A DNA stretch of 64,000 nucleotides from Adiantum capillus-veneris (GCA_014529385.2 CM043957.1:88322381-88386380), one strand, 5' to 3'; shown: positions 46,001 to 56,849, numbered from the stretch's first letter. The notes: generated by a model not told the origin, from the sequence alone. A program made the numbers and translations.

Positions 46001-46840
46001 GCAAAATTTGTGTATGATGAAATATGTTGCAAGTTTGGGGTGCCATTAGAGCTACTTTCGGATAAGGGGCCAGGATTTAGAGCTAAACTGCTAGACTTCT
46101 TATGCACAAAGATGAAGATTAGGCACCAGCATACCACTCCTTATTACCCACAGTGTAATGGCTTAAATGAAAGATTCAATGGTGAGTTGGTACAAATTCT
46201 TTCGAAAGTGACAGAGCACCAAGGAAAGAATTGGGATTTGGAATTGCCTAGTGCATTATGGGCTTACCGTACTTCGGTGAAGACAGGTACAGGGTTTACT
46301 CCATTTCATTTGGTGTATGGAAAGGAAGCACTATTGCCTGTGGAGGTAGAGTTGCCTGCGGTCAAGATGTTAGAGAAGTTGCTTGGGTCGCCTAGTGATG
46401 CATTCAAAGAGAGGCTCTTGCAGTTACAAGAGGTCCAGTTGGATAGGATGAGCGCATTGGAGCATTATGGGCAGATGCAGGATAAGGCTTTGGCAAAGAT
46501 AAATGAAAAGGTTAAAAGTAAGGGTATCAAGAAGCATGACTTGGTTTTGCGCTACAACAGCAAACTGGACAACACCTTCCAAAAGAAGTTTCAAATTAAG
46601 TGGGAAGGCCCTTTCAAGGTAGTGGAGTGTTTCCCGAATGGTACATATCAGTTGGCTAACCTGGATGGGATTTTAGATACGTCAAGGGTAAATGGATTGC
46701 GTCTTAAGTTGTATCATGCCAGGTTGATGATGGTGGAGCAAGATGAGTTTTCTGAAGAGCGAGTGATGTCTGTGAAGGATGAGGAGACCTGTGATGCGGC
46801 GAGTCTCATATCTCTCTTTGCTGCTGCTGATCATGAATGA
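43100..46840 (+). CDS. Tat-type pol: protease end, RT, two RNase H, integrase
   Basis: This is a 1246-codon continuation of the same frame, without its own ATG. Protease ends with ILGRPWL. RT has AFMDDFCVY (FMDD at residues 362-365). The first RNase H lacks catalytic Asp residues: the usual DAS reads NPS (Asn 507) and the usual TDH reads TSY (Ser 577). A second RNase H follows (LFFDGSYRKS with Asp 655, then NNEAEY and SIKGDALLVV), the archaeal-type domain typical of the Tat lineage. Integrase has a zinc region (HH near 45700, CRSCNRC) and Asp 928, Asp 988 and Glu 1024, with 35 residues between the last two. It ends with a C-terminal WEGPFKVV segment. Stop TGA at 46838, 12 bp before the purine-rich end. 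Confidence 0.94.
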   Translation: MGVVKSLEVEAYDAKAMVDFHVMPAGLGAYPIILGRPWLRAVGAVQDWRHGTISLYGKTGTKKLYNMDTRKRLEELYEDEDESSDEDSSTVTDEDSDSTTSSDEDADVAFLLMDKEIQEIGLVAFANEVEDESEGPYEVNEGLMQTKVELSKKQELMTQMISGDLSAMEKDIFLHMLASFPYLFITSYEEIRGFKGEEMHIELKEGAKPVWQRLRRMGQEQMEALRVEVDKLLKAGFIVPVETTEWVSPVVVSPKKDGKWRICVDFKPLNAATKKNPYPLPFIDQILDSVAGYERYSVCDGFSGYFQLKIALKDRTKTTFITPWDCYCYTVLPFGLSNGPSFYQERANWVLEPFIGSCVKAFMDDFCVYSSRAEHHEKLQMVLARYDECGGQLNPKKCHLAQPRVKLLGHMVSENGIEADPDKVKSIILLPSPTSTKQLATFIHKVKYMARFIPLSSQLLYPLQQVAKHDPLQWDDKCEEVFQEVKEVLGGLSAMQAPDWEKVFYVNPSVGDDAIGAMLLQKGKGSHYMRPVYCASRVKLVAERKLSEVELVMASVIFACRRFRHYLLPWPFVFLTSYAFLPQLINGINMSNVVKKWVIELQEFEFSFLVEDSTRATLADLLTYKENPLIVKEEVVRKVVEEVPQISNAHVLFFDGSYRKSHDAALGGIALYDPEGKLVCKRGFKLDTHSNNEAEYATLEAGLHICLKHGVRRLSIKGDALLVVKQVLGVWKSKNTSLKEMCFRIKGLLKKFEAWSIRHIECALNGEAHEAAQGMIGELFVLRTNLPLYHGRESLAQEEKFLLTGIIPKEIQKSKKYGFVRRAYRYKLIGDVLYMKGADLVLRRVPWREELYRVLEENHEGACGGHFPLKITLHKILQEGYVWPSLHKDVHHWCRSCNRCQAFGKRVLKPELRKTIMAFDVFEKWGIDAIGPLPITSRGKSYILTAVDYLSRWAEAIAVKQITAKDVAKFVYDEICCKFGVPLELLSDKGPGFRAKLLDFLCTKMKIRHQHTTPYYPQCNGLNERFNGELVQILSKVTEHQGKNWDLELPSALWAYRTSVKTGTGFTPFHLVYGKEALLPVEVELPAVKMLEKLLGSPSDAFKERLLQLQEVQLDRMSALEHYGQMQDKALAKINEKVKSKGIKKHDLVLRYNSKLDNTFQKKFQIKWEGPFKVVECFPNGTYQLANLDGILDTSRVNGLRLKLYHARLMMVEQDEFSEERVMSVKDEETCDAASLISLFAAADHE

Positions 46841-46851
46841 TCTAGCAGGCT

Positions 46852-46860
46852 AGGGGATGG
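46852..46860 (+). other. Polypurine tract of the Tat-type element
   Basis: AGGGGATGG, eight bases before the right LTR. Confidence 0.8.
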
Positions 46861-46868
46861 GCAAATTA

Positions 46869-47811
46869 TGTCAGGATTTTTTTCGAGCAAGGAATTGCGC
46901 ATATGTACATACACATGCATGGTGCATCAAATAAGGAATTGCCCAATTTCCATAACCAGGTGGTTATGTGGGGCCCACATGTGTACAGGTAGGATAGTGT
47001 GTACATAGTGCATCGATTTTCACTATCACCAGTACCAGTATGTTTTTTCTACAATAATGAGGAGTTTATAGCACGTAAAACTTCTCAAGGAAGCTATCCG
47101 CGGGCCGACGACGTGAGGTCAGCAGGTGCGTCAGATGGCATCTAGTGGCGTCAGGAGGGCGAACGAGGTCAATATTTGCACGCGGATGAGGACGGACACA
47201 ACGTGGGTGTTTTCTTGTGAGAGTTATGCAGAAAGGTCATCATTAGGACCACTTTTTGGGGCCACTTCACATGGTGGCGAGATGCATTATTGGAAAAAAC
47301 CTGAGTGTCAGGTGTGCAAATGATGCAAAAAGGTGATAACTATGCACTGCGAGGTCAGTTTTTGGCTTGTTCGGGGTCCGTTTGAGGTCATCTAAAAGGC
47401 CAAGGGTGCCCAACTAAAAAATCTAAGTGTGGGAACTGAAAAAACTGAGAGAAGACCAGAAAAAACGTGGAGAAGAGAGGAGGAACAGCCGCAGGTGTGT
47501 TTTTGCTCATTTTGGAGCCTGTTTTGGCCATAAACTGCTCATCCGAGGTCGGATTTGAGCACTTTGACATTGTAGACTGGGGTTTTGGGCCGTTCCGGAC
47601 GCGATGGGGCTGTCCATTTTGCCAAATTCCTCACTCTTTTCCTGCTATTTTTCTGTGTAAGTTCCTCCTATGAGCGAAGTTTCTGCTCCAGTTGGTGATT
47701 GTATCTGGTATCTTTTACCCATATTTTGTGAGTTGTTTACCCCATTGGTGTTGGCCCAAGCTCATTTGTATCTAAACATCAGAAATTCTCCTCTTTTGAG
47801 CTGAGTTTTTT

Positions 47812-47844
<33 letters not shown>

Positions 47845-48019
47845 TGTGTGGAGTGGGCAAGTGGATAGTCTCTCTCCTCTCACTCCAGAGGTGTGTTCCC
47901 TGTCTCGGCCAGGTGTGTTGTGTAAGCCGAGTGGTGCCCCATAGTGTGTGTGTGTATCTTCCCAAGAGTGTGTGTCGGGTCGTTATAGAGGCGCTGTGTG
48001 TGTTTTCATCCCGCTCACA
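46869..48019 (+). repeat. Right LTR of the Tat-type element
   Basis: 1151 bp, ends CTCACA, then ACGT matching the left flank. Confidence 0.94.
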
Positions 48020-48023
48020 ACGT

Positions 48024-48803
48024 ATATTGGGACATCTTGACTGTTGGCATGATGAGTCTCTAAATTTTCTTCAGTTTCTTGACTAATCGAGACCACACAT
48101 CCTTGACTGGCAACCTGAGCCAGCCCCCAATTTCCACACTCACACTTTTTAACTTGTTTTTTAATTATTACCACGTTGTTTTACATATACAAACAGTGTT
48201 CTTTAACTAATTCCAGCCACAAATTCTTTCATCCAGCCCTTCAAACATCACCAAAACATTTCCTTCTCAAACATGGTCTAATGAAGACATTTCTATAATT
48301 CAACAAAAATGAACCTTTTAATTATTCTTAAGAGTTTGCCGCTACCCGCGAACTTTCTCTCCCTAACCAATAGAGCCTTTGCAAAGGATTTACTTATTTG
48401 CTAATCGTGAAATGCGTAGACTTTCCCAGTTGCTAACTGCAAGGGAACATCTCGCTAACCATAAGGCATCTTGCTAACCACAAGAGACAAAAAGAGAGCT
48501 GACAACCTCAGCTTATTCTCCGCTAACCACGGAATCATCTCGCTAATTGAAAATTCCATCTGGAAACAAGCTATTCTTTCAGCAATTGTTTTCTTTAAGG
48601 GATTTCTCAAATATGATTAACTAACTTCTAATATCAAATAGGGACAGTTTATCAAACAGTAACCATAAATCAAGCAATTCTTTCTCTATTCTATGAAATC
48701 ATATGCTTGTTTCTTGTGATATAGTCACGTTTCTTGGACACTTTAAGGGGATTCCTAAGCTTGACTTACCGCTCATCATATATAATGATGCAAAATTATA
48801 GAT
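48024..48803 (-). other. Continuation of the sequence interrupted by the Tat element
   Basis: AT-rich, no gene. A CGCTAACCA-type phrase recurs several times between about 48340 and 48550. By position it belongs with 38864-39253. Confidence 0.45.
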
Positions 48804-48992
48804 TCACCTTATCGGATTAGCAACACGTTTGACTACCTCTTGTGGTTGAGGTTGGATAGCTTCGGCTTCTTCCGCAACTGATACCTCCGCTTGAGCAACA
48901 TTTGGAGTAGTTGATGCTTTCCTTTGCACCTTTCTTGGAGGTGGAGCGACATGAGCGTCCTTCAAGCTTTGAGTCACTCGCTGCGGGACCAT
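48804..48992 (-). CDS. Short ORF (62 codons) behind a TATA box
   Basis: On the minus strand ATG at 48992 lies in a good context (ACAATGG) about 180 bp after a TATATAAA box. The product is basic then acidic and rich in Pro, Val and Ala (VAPPPRKVQRKA ... EVSVAEEAEAIQPQ). The end ATAAG|GTGAAT near 48805 resembles a splice donor, so this may be a first exon. It could be the start of the gag of the minus-strand gypsy element interrupted by the Tat insertion, or an unrelated gene. No domain is recognised. Confidence 0.4.
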   Translation of the reverse strand: MVPQRVTQSLKDAHVAPPPRKVQRKASTTPNVAQAEVSVAEEAEAIQPQPQEVVKRVANPIR

Positions 48993-49168
48993 TGTATAGC
49001 GAAAGAGAAGGGGGAAAGAGACAAAGAGAACTTAAGAATTCGAGGGACAGCACGATGGCGATAGAGAAAGAGTTGGTGAGGGAGATGGGTTGAGGGTGAG
49101 AGCTTGAGGGAGGCAAGAGAGCCTCCGCTTCTGAGAGTGTGTGTGTTGAAAGTGAAGGGAGGGGGGTC

Positions 49169-49176
49169 TTTATATA
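49169..49176 (-). promoter_or_regulatory. TATA box on the minus strand
   Basis: The minus strand reads CCTATATAAAGACC, a canonical plant TATA box. A CT-rich leader and an ATG in good context follow at 48992. It may be an LTR promoter. Confidence 0.55.
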
Positions 49177-49239
49177 GGCTCTCAAGGCCAAAATCACAAG
49201 CTAAGAATAGAAAAAAGCAAAGAGAGATAAGTTCACACA

Positions 49240-50160
49240 TGTTTACGGTTGTTTTCTATTATTATTTTTTATTTTTATTTTTATTTTTAAATACAGACAC
49301 GGATTTTGATGCACAGTTTCGAGTCTCTAAGTTTAGAAGAAGCTTGGCTTCCAAGAAAAGATCTTTAAGCTAGACTCCTCCTCTCGCTTTTCTAAAAATA
49401 CTCTTTCTTTCCTAAAAGTATTGCTCCTACTCCTTCTCTTCTAAAATACTCCTCCTTTCCTAAAATTACTCTCTCTTTTCTAAAATTACTCTTTCTTTCT
49501 TAAGGGTCAACTCTTATTTCTAGATACAATCTTGAGGCTTAGGTTTCACATATCAACCTATTGTTTGCAAGTGAATAAAGTCCAAAATTAATAGTTCCTG
49601 AGTTCGATTTACGATCCGATCGTTCCGTTGGAACACTCTATGACCTACCAAAATGCGAACCTTGAACATTTTTGCAAAGTAAACAAAATAGTTTTTATTG
49701 AAAAATGTTGGGTACATTACATCACCCGTGGTCATGAATGTCTAGCTCATGTTGGCAATCATCGTGGGGTAGACCTCTCTATAGGTCATGAACATGGTCT
49801 AGATCTCTGTAGCATGGGTGTGGTCAAAGAAACTATAGGATATCTATGAGGATGTGCTATGGCCTGTGGTCTAGGAACCCAAATCTATCTATGTCCTCTA
49901 TAAAATCCATGTGCCTCTAGTGGCTGTCTAGAGTGAGCCAACCCTGGTATAAACCATCATGTGTACCATGGCTCTCAATCCAAATGAGTTTATCATCACT
50001 AGCTAATGATCTAGTCTATGTCATCATCATGCGAGGCACGCAAACATGTCTAGTGGCTCTAGAATAAGCTCTTTGTGGTGGTGAGCTATAGGTCGGATAT
50101 GTCCTTGGTCATGCATAGGTAGTGCTACTCTCGTTAATATCCTCTAAGTTAGGCTCTATT
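49240..50160. other. Interval without a supported gene
   Basis: Contains a TTATT-rich run near 49257-49290 and repeated TTTCTAAAA-type phrases at 49380-49510. No motif found. Confidence 0.4.
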
Positions 50161-50165
50161 TTATC

Positions 50166-52263
50166 TCAGTGTGTCTCAAGTATCATGGTAGGAGTCACTA
50201 TAGGCGAAATAATCTCTAAATCCTCATGTGTGACCTCTACTCTAGGAGGGTGGTGACAGTCATGGTCTATAAGCACCTCATCTTTCCTTGTCTTGCATGG
50301 GGAATCTAAATGCTCAATCATCACAGAATCTGGTTGTGGATTCTCGTGAGCATCTATCTCGATCGTTGTCTCTATCTCTATCATATTTGCAGGTATCTCA
50401 ATCTCTAATGACTTAGTCATAATATCAAGTCATGTGCATCAGCAATATCCTCAAGTGGAGGCTCTGGTGGGACATCTACCTCTATGATACTTGCACTGGA
50501 ATCATCAACAAGTATAGAATGTGGCACTCTATCTATGTCTATTGGCTCAGGTCTCATCTCTAGCATAAGAGAAATCTCACTAGGCTATACCTCCTCTGTA
50601 GAACAAGGTATTATCTCTAGCATACGAGAAACCTCACTAGGTTGTACCTCCTCTATAGAATAAATAACAACCTCTAGAGTAGTCACTCTAGGTGTCTCTA
50701 TTGTAGTGCTCTCTATTGTACTTGTCATATTGTCAATCTTGACATTCGTCTCCTTCATCTCAATCACTCTAGATCTCAATTGATCAACATTTCTTTGAGG
50801 TAAAATTTATCTATGTTATGGAGATTTGGGAGGTGACCTAACAGGGGAAGTCAGTCTCGTAGGTTTCATTGCTATAGGATCTTGGCCATGCCATGGAGAA
50901 TAGGGAAATCCAATCATATAGGAATATCGGGTACAATCTGTGTCCCTATAAATTCTATCGTGAGGATCTCCAATAATATATACCATAATGCTCATGGCCA
51001 GCTCAAAATGACATGTGGTCTTCTCTTGTCGATATTTGCGTCCACAATCATCAACATAAGTCAATGTGTGCTCAAGTCTACATAATTGCACTATCGTATG
51101 ATGTACTTGGGTGTCCAAACAATCATTATGATGTGCTCTATCTACAACATCATATGGGCTAATTGGCAGGGACATGTATGTGTCCTTGAGCTCATCAGTA
51201 AAGAACTCAGACGAACCAAGGTGGCGTCTCTGAACTCTGACTACTTGTCGTATCGAAGGGTCAATTTCATCCGAGAAGGTGCCTTTGGTGTAAGAATGTC
51301 CATCAAGGTCAACAAACCAAGGCATGACTCCTTTGTAGCCTAAAAAATGTAGCACAAGTTCAATATGGTGCTCTCTACTCATCATGGAAACTCTATCCTC
51401 ATGTGGTACATGTGTGGTGTCTCTAGGTGGTGATCTATGCCTTGGAAACACATCTAATGCATGCGATCTAGTAAGCTCAGTGTCTAGTGTGCTCGTGGTA
51501 TGTAGTATGGTCTGTACAGCCACTCTAGCGTGTGTACTAGTAGTAGTCAAGGAGTGTGATATGGTTGTCTCTGTGCATGGTAACTTTAGTGGTGCACTGC
51601 TAAGGCTCTGGCTCTTGTGCTCTATATCTACCCTAGCCTCTTCCATTATCTCAATAGATTTCTGTCTACTAGGTGGCCTTGATGATGTGAATCCTGGAGG
51701 TGATCTAAGTCGTGTTGTCTATATAGAGGGTATGGTCATAGGGTCTACTATAGGCTCAACTACACTACACGGAGAACAAAAATAGGGTCGTCCACATAAC
51801 AACATATATGTAGCTCCATCATAAATGCTCCTATAGGTACCTCGTAAGGAATTTGGTGGGAAAGCACTGACTTTGTCAAAGGTAGGGTACTCTCCAAATC
51901 TGGCTCTAGTACTCATGTACATCCTCCAATGCTTATCAACATAAAGGGGTCCACTATCACTCAAGTACAAACATAAAGTCTATGGTAGCTCCAAGGTGTC
52001 TGGGTGATCTCACAAAGGGCTATCATGAAACTCGCTGGAGTATCCTCCGTCCTAGGTCTATATGATGTACCAAAACTATCAAGAATGTGATCTGGCAAGG
52101 TCGGGTATGCTAGGGCTCTAAGCACCTAGAAACTATGTGTCTGACGGTCCATGGATTGAAGCTGGATATACCTTCTCTGTGTGTCTACATCTGTATATAA
52201 AGGCAATCCGTCTATCTCATCATAAATCCACAATAACCTATCAAACAGGGCCTCTAGATCCAT
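50166..52263 (-). pseudogene. Uncharacterised decayed gene, minus strand
   Basis: Reading leftward, ATG at 52263 opens a frame with an early TAG (about 52130). The frame changes near 51970, then 51970-50816 is open in one frame except for TAG at 51719. Further open pieces reach 50166. The best-preserved part has aromatic- and Arg-rich sequence (YVDKHWRMYMSTRARFG; SPYDVVDRAHHNDC; YIIGDPHDRIYRDTDC). The tail is rich in Glu, Ile and Thr with 19-codon repeats. I do not recognise the family. The length, about 700 codons in all, and consistent strand suggest a once-functional gene, possibly of a transposon. Confidence 0.5.
50556..50669 (-). repeat. 57-bp in-frame tandem repeat (19 codons)
   Basis: ATCTCTAGCATA(A/C)GAGAAA recurs at 50556 and 50613. 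The period is a multiple of three, so repeats stay in frame within the uncharacterised gene. Confidence 0.8.
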
Positions 52264-53680
52264 GATTGCCAAAATCTAGCAATCCATATCAAATTTGGTG
52301 TCAATAAGCACATGCACTAGCTAGGGTCATAGCCTCGCAATCGAAGGCTAGCCAAACGCTAATATGGGGTCATTGTGTGAACAAGCTCTAAGAAGTGTCT
52401 CTTGTCGTGGTAAAAAAATGAGTCAACGGATCTAATCGAGCACTAATTGTGTGCAAGTGTGTGACCAACGGCTAAAATCAAGCCAAGTCAAGATCTCGTG
52501 TGTGAATGGGCTCTAACTAGTGTAATCAGGTCAATGTCGATGCCACAAATGAATCTCTACAGCAAATCGGGGCCAAAAAGTGGTAAGGCATGGAATCTGA
52601 AGTCAAATCGAGCCAAAATGGACTAATGCGTTTGAGCAGGCTCTAAAGCTTGTCAACTGACCAAATGTAGACCAACACAAGTACGAACAGGGTCCATGCA
52701 TGCAATCTAGCTCAAATCTGGTCAGACAAAATCTGACATAAATCGGCCTCTCCGTACATACCTACTCGAAACATGCCTAATCGTGCATAAATGTGCGTGA
52801 ACCGTGCGTGAACGAGGTGTAAGATGCGTGTGTGATGCAAGGAGAAGAGTCGGGAAAGAAAAATGCAATTTTTCCATGTTTTTTAAGTTTTTGGCTTTTT
52901 TAAAGGATTTTTTTTTTGGTTTTTTTTCAATTAAATAAAAATATCTACAAAGAAAAACAACAAAAAAATGCAAAATAGAAAAAGAGATGAATAAACAAAA
53001 ATAAAAAAGTAAAGAGCTCAAAACAAGAAATAAGAAAATCAAATGAATTTCTTTTCTAGCTTTTACAAGTTTTTCTATGTTTTTGTGATTTTTTCAAAGT
53101 TTCTATAACTTTTACAAAAATTTATTGATTTTTTAAGTTAAGGATTTTTTTGGATTTTCCCAATTTTTTTGAGTTTTTTTAAATTTCTTTTTTTTAGATT
53201 TTTTTGTTTTTTTGGTCAATTGTTGTTTTTTTTTGTTTTTTGGATTTTTGTGTGAATTTTTTTTTAAAAAAATTGTTTTGTTTTATTTTATTTTGTTTTT
53301 TTCTCTCCTTTTTGGGTTTTCTATTTGTTTTTAGTTTTAATATTATTTTTTTATTACCCCCTTTTTTGCACTTTTTTGTTGTTGTTGTTTTTCTTTTTTA
53401 ATTTTTATTTGTCCAAAATGAAATGAAGTTTAATAGAATGCAATGAGATGCAATAAAATGTCATGAGGTGAAAAGAAATGGAATGGATTGAATGAACTAA
53501 AATTTAAATGAAGTTCAACTTTAATTGAAATAAAATGGAATAAACTAAACTATTGTTATTAAACAAAAGGCAAAGTCAACTGACTGCCAACACGGAGAGC
53601 TGTAGAGGGAGAGAAAAGGGAGACGAGGCTCACGACGTCGGCGCGAAGCAAGGGGAAGAGGAGGGTCCACACGCAGAAGC

Positions 53681-53683
<3 letters not shown>
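52264..53683. other. AT-rich, homopolymer-rich interval
   Basis: 52264-52850 is non-coding with no repeat identified. From about 52860 to 53450 the plus strand becomes dominated by long T and A runs. Frames through it are Phe- or Lys-rich artefacts. Confidence 0.6.

Positions 53684-53764
<81 letters not shown>
53684..53764 (+). repeat. (GA)n microsatellite
   Basis: 81-bp GA run. Confidence 0.96.
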
Positions 53765-53767
<3 letters not shown>

Positions 53768-53824
53768 AAATGTCCCCTTTTTATTAAAAAAAATTGTTTG
53801 TGTGTGTCTAAGCGTGTGTGCACC

Positions 53825-53862
53825 GGGGGGGGGGGTGAGTGATTCTGCGAAAGTTTGTGTGG

Positions 53863-53914
<52 letters not shown>
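53825..53914 (+). repeat. G11 run and (GT)n microsatellite
   Basis: Eleven G at 53825-53835 and a GT run at about 53868-53914. With the GA run they form three different simple tracts within 230 bp. Confidence 0.92.
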
Positions 53915-53917
<3 letters not shown>

Positions 53918-54490
53918 AAAAAAAATATCTTTTGTTTTTTGTTTAGTTTATATATTTTTTAAATTTTTGGTTTGGAAATGCTTTTTGGGGGGGTTTTTTT
54001 TTTAAGAAACCAAAATAAAAAGAAAATCCAAGGTTTATAAAAGTAAAAAAGACATTAAATAGCAAAGCGACAAAAATAAAGAAAAAAATAAAAAAGGCTT
54101 GTTAAAATTAGGAAAAATTAGCAAAAAAATATGAAACAATATAGCGAAGAGGGGGGGATGAGTGGGGGAGTGATTTTATTTTTCTATGCACAAATATATA
54201 AAAGTAAAATATTTATTGAATATTCAAAAATATCCAAAAAATGCTTAAAAATGCCAAAAATAGCCAAAACATTAGCAAAAATTCACCGCTTTTCTATGCG
54301 CGTTCCAAATTGGATATTTACATCGGATTCTTTATAATTTCATTAATTTTTTAATAAAATTTTAATAATTTTAAGCACTAAATTTGAAAAATATGCTAAA
54401 AATGCCAAGAATTAGCCAAAAAAGGTCTAACATTTATGCAGCATGTTCTACTCAATTTCCAGCACTTAACACATCAATATCAGAACCCAA

Positions 54491-54578
54491 ATTTTGTTAC
54501 TTTTTGGATCAAATCAATGAGAATTTGACCGGTTTTTGCCTCTTTTTTGTCTAATTTTGATCCAAAAAGTAACAAAAT
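54491..54578. repeat. Inverted repeat, 24-bp arms
   Basis: Left arm 54491-54514 (starts ATTTTGTTACTTTTTGG) pairs with right arm 54554-54578, with one extra A in the right arm and a loop of about 39 nt. It lies in AT-rich non-coding DNA. The rest of 53920-55700 holds no supported gene. Confidence 0.88.
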
Positions 54579-55739
54579 TAATAATACAATTAGGCAAATC
54601 TCTACACATACACTTGATTACCACAACTTGTAATTTTCAATACAACTAGTCACATAACAATTTTTCACTAATTACTAGTTCAATTATGTGTGCACACACT
54701 AGCACAATTAAGCAAAAAATCGTTGATTATGGCACACACATAATTCTACCAAAAATTGAACAGCATTTCGGTGCAATTTTGACGATCAAAAAACTAATCC
54801 ATGATCACCATAACAAAATCAAGCAACTCATTGCTTTTCACAATGATTAGTACAAAAACAACTCAGTCTTAGAATTATTTTTGTACATGGCTATAAGAAT
54901 GGGATCTCATTCTAGTGTAAAAATACAATAAATAATCAAACAAGTATGTCCCAAACAGTAGTAAGAGACAGTGATGTCAAGGACAGTCATTTTCTTCAAG
55001 CCAAAAAGTTTCTAAAATAGAGTCCTCACCTGTATCCATCCAAACAAGACAACATATATGTTAGCCTTGGATGTGTTTTATAGGTGCCAATGGACTATAT
55101 CAGTTGGTTATCGATGTCCAACTTACAGTTTTTTCAACTTAAAACTATTGTACAAAGTGTTTATGTCTCCACAGTCTGTATTGTGAAGTTTTTTTCATCC
55201 CAAATATTTATGAAAGTATTTACAGCCATAGCCCCGTTTTTTTTTAAGGAAATAGCATACATATGATTCTTGATCAGAAGGCCACCACCCCTTCTGATCC
55301 AGGTGTCATAATCCCCCAAGCAATGCATAAATCAGTTTTTTACATTTTTCAAATTATATTTCCATATTTATTAAACTCAACTTTTGTCTAGCTTTGTACT
55401 TAAGTCATAAAACGTCTCCGGATCCACAGCTTTAGAACAAAAAATACCATTGATAGTTTCAAGGTAACCAACTTGGCTAGGCAAAACCAAATCCTGTACG
55501 AAATCTACCATACCACAATTAGTATGCCAAAGATATGCAAATTTACTAAATCAAGTCTAGTTATCCTTAACAAAGGTTGAAAGACTACAACATCAAAGGT
55601 AACCCCATTAACACACTTGTAGCTTGCTATGAGCTGGGTATTAGATGTAACAAGAGTAACACCACGATATGTACTCAACAGATCATCGCTCACCCCTTGG
55701 TGCTAGTAGTACCAAATCCACCATCTACTTTTCAAGGGT

Positions 55740-56811
55740 ATACTACACCGCCCTAATATTTTAAAACCACCAATTTTCAGGAAGCATAAAGCATGGATAG
55801 AGAATGTCCAAGTACCATTAACAAAAGCAAATGAAGTGCCAATGGTCCAGCTTTCAAAAGCTGAGGAAGATGTACTTAAAGAAAAGGTATACAAGAGATG
55901 GATGAGCAGTGGAAAGCAGCGATGGATTGGGAGTTGTGAGTTCCTCACTCTGTCAATGTTACTCAGCTCACTCCCAATCAAATCAATGCACAATGGCATC
56001 AACAATCCTTGCCATATCCCTTGATAAAGGTAGAGTTGCTTCAGGTCAAAGAAAGACTTTATAAAGACATGCAAGTCGAAGGCACAGATTAAGAACACCC
56101 TAAGTATGGAGGAAGAGCTGGCTGAACAAGAATCCAAGATACCTGATTCTATTTACAAGAGCATCTGCAGCACTTCAAAAGGATCCAACTTTTTTTCTTG
56201 TACCAAGAGTAAGGACATGGCAAGCACATGAGGCAATAACAAAGAAGCGGATAACATGGCTGAATTACCCAAGATTGTCAGCTCCAGAAAAGGGATTGTT
56301 GACAGAAGAATACATGGTGAAAATCCTAACGGGCACCATGTCATTATTCAAAAGCCTACCTGATCTTTCATGTGCTATGATTTATAAAATTTTCCGAATG
56401 TTGCTCACCTACATTGAAGTATTTCATGAACCAGAGCAAGCAAGAGCCCCATGGATGTCTTTCCTTGAGGGCAATAAAGGTTTATGCTACGATCTCAGTG
56501 GTCAACCTTTCGAAGAAGTCCTCTATGGCTTCTACGCCCGATGCATGTTCTTACCTTCTCATAATATGTTGGCGTTTGAGGAAGCATTCTACACAGGGTT
56601 CTTCACTTGGCAAACAAAGATTTTTGGGCCGGTGATCAGCAACCTGACTTCAAGATTCATCGGCTACTCCGCAATTGAGCTTAAAACCAGATTCACTATG
56701 CAGTTTTTGCAGGTGCCAGACAAAGAGAGAAAGATCATATATGAAAAGGCTCTACCTACACTTAAAGACCGCCTCGCCAGTCGTCAACCCGAAAACTATT
56801 TCAGCCCATAA
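55740..56811 (+). pseudogene. 3' ORF of a gypsy element, uncharacterised
   Basis: The preserved frame runs from about 56190 to the stop at 56809-56811. Just upstream, coding-like pieces in another frame (QEMDEQWKAAMDWEL, about 55890-55935) suggest a longer broken gene. Motifs include VRTWQAHEAITKKRITWLN and FEEVLYGFYARCMFLPSHN. It is the last ORF before a purine tract and LTR, the position of the extra or env-like ORF in Athila and Tat elements, but I see no signal or membrane segment and cannot assign it. The antisense open frame is a shadow. Confidence 0.5.
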
Positions 56812-56836
56812 GTTGTGTCAAGGGACAACACAGGCG

Positions 56837-56849
56837 AGGAGGGGGAAAA
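56837..56849 (+). other. Polypurine tract
   Basis: AGGAGGGGGAAAA directly precedes the LTR at 56850. Confidence 0.78.

Larger units (their letters stand above)
39258..48019 (+). mobile_element. Full-length Tat-type Ty3/gypsy element, 8.8 kb
   Basis: LTRs of 1157 bp (39258-40414) and 1151 bp (46869-48019) start TGTCAGG and end CTCACA. A PBS (40421), a purine tract (46852) and a 4-bp flank match ACGT (39254-39257 and 48020-48023) frame the element. One frame from 41489 to 46840 covers gag, protease, RT, two RNase H domains and integrase, with in-frame stops TAG at 42062 and TGA at 43097 and no frameshift. The LTRs differ by roughly 15 to 20 substitutions by eye plus a GT-run length change, so it is older than the copia element at 11 kb but still young. 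Confidence 0.94.

Noticed and set aside
52860-53450. Possible scaffold/matrix attachment region
   Set aside because: Only AT richness and T runs support it; that is too general to call.
55703-56137. 144-codon minus-strand frame
   Set aside because: The plus strand carries coding-like pieces that lead into the 3' ORF of the gypsy element; this one has no recognisable motif.
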